Of a DNA stretch of 32,768 bases, positions 30,298 through 32,768 are shown piece by piece; within the stretch, counting starts at the first letter, position 1; each line of letters begins with the position of its first letter. The position numbers and the translations under genes are program-made. The notes below the pieces were generated by a model, which saw nothing but the letters and a program-made list of their open reading frames with translations, was not told the origin of the DNA and did no database searches. The stretch is from Actinomycetota bacterium (lineage in GTDB: Bacteria > Actinomycetota > Actinomycetes > Nanopelagicales > Nanopelagicaceae): the NCBI GenBank assembly GCA_947450545.1, contig CANFVU010000013.1, forward strand, positions 1 to 32,768, in the 5' to 3' direction.

Positions 30298-31995
30298 TTA
30301 CATCTTCTCGGGTGCGCTTACACCCAACAAGGCTAACGAATTAGCGATTACCTGCGCTGTTGATTTGCAAAGGGTTGCGCGTGCAGCGTGAAGATCGCTG
30401 GGAGCTTCATCTCCCATAGGCAGTACTCGGCAATCGGCGTAGAAGCCGTGGTAGAGACCTGCTAATTCTTCGGCATATCGAGCGATGCGATGAGGTTCGC
30501 GTAGTTCAGCCGCGCTTGCAACCACACGTGGGAATTCACCCAAAGCCCCAACGAGTTCGCGTTCGCGCTCGTGAACGAGCAATTCAGGATGAATATGCTC
30601 TGGCCCAAATGCGATCTTGAGGTCGGCAGCATTACGAAGCACGGCACAGATACGCGCATGAGCATATTGAACGTAATAAACAGGATTTTCGTTGGTGCGG
30701 CTGCGAAGAAGATCAACATCCATCACCATCGGAGTATCGACGGGGTAACGAATCAAGGTATATCGAGCAGCATCGACGCCAACTTTTTCAACCAATTCTT
30801 CAAGAGTGATAATCGTTCCAGCGCGCTTAGAAAGTTTTACTTCTTCGCCGTTCTCCATAATTTTTACAAGCTGCCCGACCAACGTCTCAACGTTGTACTT
30901 AGGATCATCACCAGCGCATGCTGCCAACGCTTTAAGGCGCGCAATATATCCATGGTGATCTGCACCGAGCATGTAAATGCAGATATCAAATCCGCGTTCA
31001 CGCTTTGAAATGTAATACGCTGAATCCGATGCGAAGTACGCCTGCGAACCATCGCTCTTGATCATGACGCGATCTTTATCATCACCAAAATCCGTTGTAC
31101 GAAGCCACGTTGCGCCCTCATGAATAAAGACGTGTCCTTGTTCTTTCAAGCGATCTTGGACGTGGTCAAAGAAATTATTTTCATACAGCGATTTTTCTGA
31201 GAACCAAACATCAAAGTGTGTTCCAAATGCATCAAGCACATCTTGTTGTTGCTTGAGTTGAAGGGCGTAGCCACGATCACGAAACGCTGCGATGGCATCC
31301 TCTTCGCCAAGGTCTTTCAATTGCGGTTCAGTTGCAAGGATCGCCGTAGCTAAATCTTGAATGTATGCGCCGTGATAGCCATCTTCCGGTGTTGGTTGGC
31401 CAAGTGCAGCAGCGCGAATAGATGCGCCGAACTTATCCATCTGCACTCCCCGGTCGTTAATGTAAAACTCGCGAGTGACTTTTGCGCCAGCAGCAGTAAG
31501 CACGCGGCCAAGTGCATCGCCGACAGCGGCCCATCGTGTATGGCCAAGATGCAATGGGCCTGTTGGGTTGGCGCTGATGAATTCCAAATTGATTGCTACG
31601 CCAGTCAGCGTTGAACCAGTTCCGAATTCTTTTCCACTTTTCAAAATAGCTGCGATGGTGCCACCTTGACTTGCCTTTGCAACCGTGAAATTTATAAATC
31701 CTGGTCCAGCGATATCCACTGCATCTAATAGAGATGAAAGAGAATCTTTTTCTAAACCACTTTTCAGAAGTTCAGCGATTGCCCGTGGTTGAAGGCCTGC
31801 AGGTTTTGCTAAAGCGAGCGCAATCGATGTTGCAAAATCCCCGTGATCACGATTCTTTGGCCGATCCAGTGTGATCTCATCAGGAATGACCACTTCCTGG
31901 GATAGTGAGCCATTAGCTTGAGCTGCTATTAATACACGCTTAACGCCCGCGACTATGGACTCGTGAATTGTGAGTTCAGTCGATTGTGGGCTCAT
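30298..31995 (-). CDS. argS: Arginyl-tRNA synthetase
   Basis: A 565-aa class I synthetase charging tRNA-Arg. HIGH-type motif PTGPLHLGHTRW (HLGH 149-152) and KMSKS-type motif KLSKRAGT (387-391) are both present. The N-terminal Add-1 domain and the C-terminal anticodon-binding helices (LVGALGEFPRVVASAAEL, ending in ANSLALLGVSAPEKM) are complete. TAAACT lies 7 nt before the ATG with no ribosome-binding site, so the operon head may be leaderless. It is divergent from the sugar-binding protein gene. Confidence 0.97.
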   Translation of the reverse strand: MSPQSTELTIHESIVAGVKRVLIAAQANGSLSQEVVIPDEITLDRPKNRDHGDFATSIALALAKPAGLQPRAIAELLKSGLEKDSLSSLLDAVDIAGPGFINFTVAKASQGGTIAAILKSGKEFGTGSTLTGVAINLEFISANPTGPLHLGHTRWAAVGDALGRVLTAAGAKVTREFYINDRGVQMDKFGASIRAAALGQPTPEDGYHGAYIQDLATAILATEPQLKDLGEEDAIAAFRDRGYALQLKQQQDVLDAFGTHFDVWFSEKSLYENNFFDHVQDRLKEQGHVFIHEGATWLRTTDFGDDKDRVMIKSDGSQAYFASDSAYYISKRERGFDICIYMLGADHHGYIARLKALAACAGDDPKYNVETLVGQLVKIMENGEEVKLSKRAGTIITLEELVEKVGVDAARYTLIRYPVDTPMVMDVDLLRSRTNENPVYYVQYAHARICAVLRNAADLKIAFGPEHIHPELLVHERERELVGALGEFPRVVASAAELREPHRIARYAEELAGLYHGFYADCRVLPMGDEAPSDLHAARATLCKSTAQVIANSLALLGVSAPEKM

Positions 31996-32002
31996 TGGAG
32001 TG

Positions 32003-32008
32003 AGTTTA
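32003..32008 (-). promoter_or_regulatory. Possible -10 of the argS operon
   Basis: The minus strand reads TAAACT with 7 nt to the argS ATG, one base more than the other leaderless candidates. Two GATAACA repeats lie 19-41 nt further upstream. Confidence 0.45.
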
Positions 32009-32026
32009 GTCGGTCAATGAAGCAAG

Positions 32027-32044
32027 TGTTATCAGAATGTTATC
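32027..32044. repeat. Direct repeat TGTTATC with 11-bp period
   Basis: TGTTATC occurs at 32027-32033 and 32038-32044, one helical turn apart, in the region between the divergent argS and sugar-binding protein genes. It could be a tandem regulator site; no regulator is identified. Confidence 0.4.
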
Positions 32045-32107
32045 CAGCGATGTGGGGTTTTTGAGCGTGCTGGACTAGCGTTACCCACGTTCACAACCAA
32101 TCAGCGA

Positions 32108-32124
32108 GCCAAAGCAGGTTTGGC
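32108..32124 (+). repeat. Hairpin in the leader of the sugar-binding protein gene
   Basis: GCCAAA-GCAGG-TTTGGC, a 6-bp inverted repeat 30-47 nt before the start codon. It may be an operator or a leader hairpin. Confidence 0.4.
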
Positions 32125-32136
32125 CGTGGCTGTGAT

Positions 32137-32148
32137 CCTTTCGAAAGG
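32137..32148 (+). promoter_or_regulatory. Ribosome-binding site inside a perfect palindrome
   Basis: CCTTTCGAAAGG is a 12-nt perfect palindrome whose 3' arm GAAAGG is the ribosome-binding site of the ATG at 32155. Folding of CCTT with AAGG would mask it, a possible control point, though the stem is short. Confidence 0.5.
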
Positions 32149-32154
32149 TAATAC

Positions 32155-32768
32155 ATGACAAAGCGCAATGGAATCGTTGCCGCAATTGCAGCAGTTGCAA
32201 TCGCAGTAACAGGTTTGTCTACATCAGTACATGCAGCTTCAATCCAGGTTGGCGTAATCCTTCCTGATGCTGCTTCATCAGCTCGCTGGGAAACAGCGGA
32301 TCGTCCATTCCTCGCATCAGCTTTCAAAGCTGCTGGCGTCACATACGACATCCAGAATGCAAATGGCGATAAGACAGCTTTCGCAACAATCGCAGACCAA
32401 ATGCTCTCAAACGGTGCAAAGGTCCTTTTGCTTGTTAACCTCGATTCTGCATCAGCAACAGCTGTACAGGTTAAGGCTGCAAAGCAAGGCGTAAAGACAA
32501 TCGACTACGACCGCCTAACAAAGGGTGGATCAGAGTCCTACTACGTTTCATTCGATAACGTTGCAGTTGGCAAGCTCCAAGGAACAGGTATCTACAACTG
32601 TCTCAAGGCTAAGAACATTGCTAACCCACGTATCGTTTACTTGAACGGTTCACCAACAGACAACAACGCAACACTCTTCAAGCAGGGTTACGTTTCAATC
32701 CTCGGCAAGTACGTCACAGCTAAGAAGATGACACTTGTTGCAGATCAGTCTGTCCCAGATTGGGATAA
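32155..32768 (+). CDS. Sugar ABC transporter substrate-binding protein, XylF-like (cut by window end)
   Basis: The first 204 residues of a periplasmic-binding-protein-like gene. A signal peptide (MTKRNGIVAAIAAVAIAVTG ... HA) is followed by IQVGVILPDAASSARWETAD. Later motifs are ADQMLSNGAKVLLLV, GVKTIDYDRLTKGG, YYVSFDNVAVGKLQG and IVYLNGSPTDNNA, typical of D-xylose (XylF) and related sugar-binding proteins. The ATPase and permease would be expected downstream, beyond the window. There is no lipobox Cys after the signal peptide, unusual for a Gram-positive binding protein. The exact sugar is inferred only from resemblance. Confidence 0.9.
   Translation, partial: MTKRNGIVAAIAAVAIAVTGLSTSVHAASIQVGVILPDAASSARWETADRPFLASAFKAAGVTYDIQNANGDKTAFATIADQMLSNGAKVLLLVNLDSASATAVQVKAAKQGVKTIDYDRLTKGGSESYYVSFDNVAVGKLQGTGIYNCLKAKNIANPRIVYLNGSPTDNNATLFKQGYVSILGKYVTAKKMTLVADQSVPDWD

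Overview
This window reads as a chromosomal segment of a small-genome, moderate-GC actinobacterium, most likely a freshwater planktonic lineage of the acI/Nanopelagicales kind. The lineage is an inference. It rests on a heliorhodopsin very like the actinobacterial type protein, on the order argS-lysA-hom-thrC-thrB-rho-rpmE-prfA-prmC, on actinobacterial SOS and NrdR sites, on many apparently leaderless genes, and on a secreted protein with a Cys/Lys/Pro-rich tail. I saw no rRNA, tRNA, CRISPR array, insertion sequence or prophage gene.

Layout. 1-3.8 kb: nrdR (cut by the window edge) with a paired NrdR box, an AldB/ExaC-type aldehyde dehydrogenase with its DUF779 partner, and the SOS pair of a LysM protein (YneA/DivS/Rv2719c-like position) and lexA, divergent around two SOS boxes. 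3.9-6.2 kb: a DUF4236-TPR protein, a CPBP membrane protease and a HicB-like small protein. 6.2-11.2 kb, all minus strand: a DCC/DUF393 protein, a DoxX-like protein, an internally duplicated membrane protein, an unknown anchored protein, then DUF2256, heliorhodopsin, an Fe-S cryptochrome/photolyase and a VOC protein, which look like a light-sensing and DNA-repair island. 11.3-16.4 kb: YqhA; a secreted PHM-like copper monooxygenase; divergent from it, an unusual fusion of an extracytoplasmic alpha/beta hydrolase with an ABC ATPase, followed by its ABC-2 permease. 16.4-21.3 kb: an SDR enzyme with a tiny membrane protein, a DUF4287-DUF1801 protein, a secreted protein, a low-molecular-weight tyrosine phosphatase, a Gfo/Idh oxidoreductase and a CoA-transferase. 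21.3-32 kb, all minus strand: the housekeeping block for Arg-tRNA, lysine and threonine synthesis, Rho, L31, RF1 and PrmC. The right edge holds the start of a sugar-binding protein gene.

The most striking regulatory signal is a -10-like TANNNT placed exactly 6 nt before the ATG in eleven genes, which implies widespread leaderless transcription and fixes several start codons. The two most interesting systems are the heliorhodopsin/photolyase island and the hydrolase-ABC fusion with its permease and divergent copper monooxygenase.
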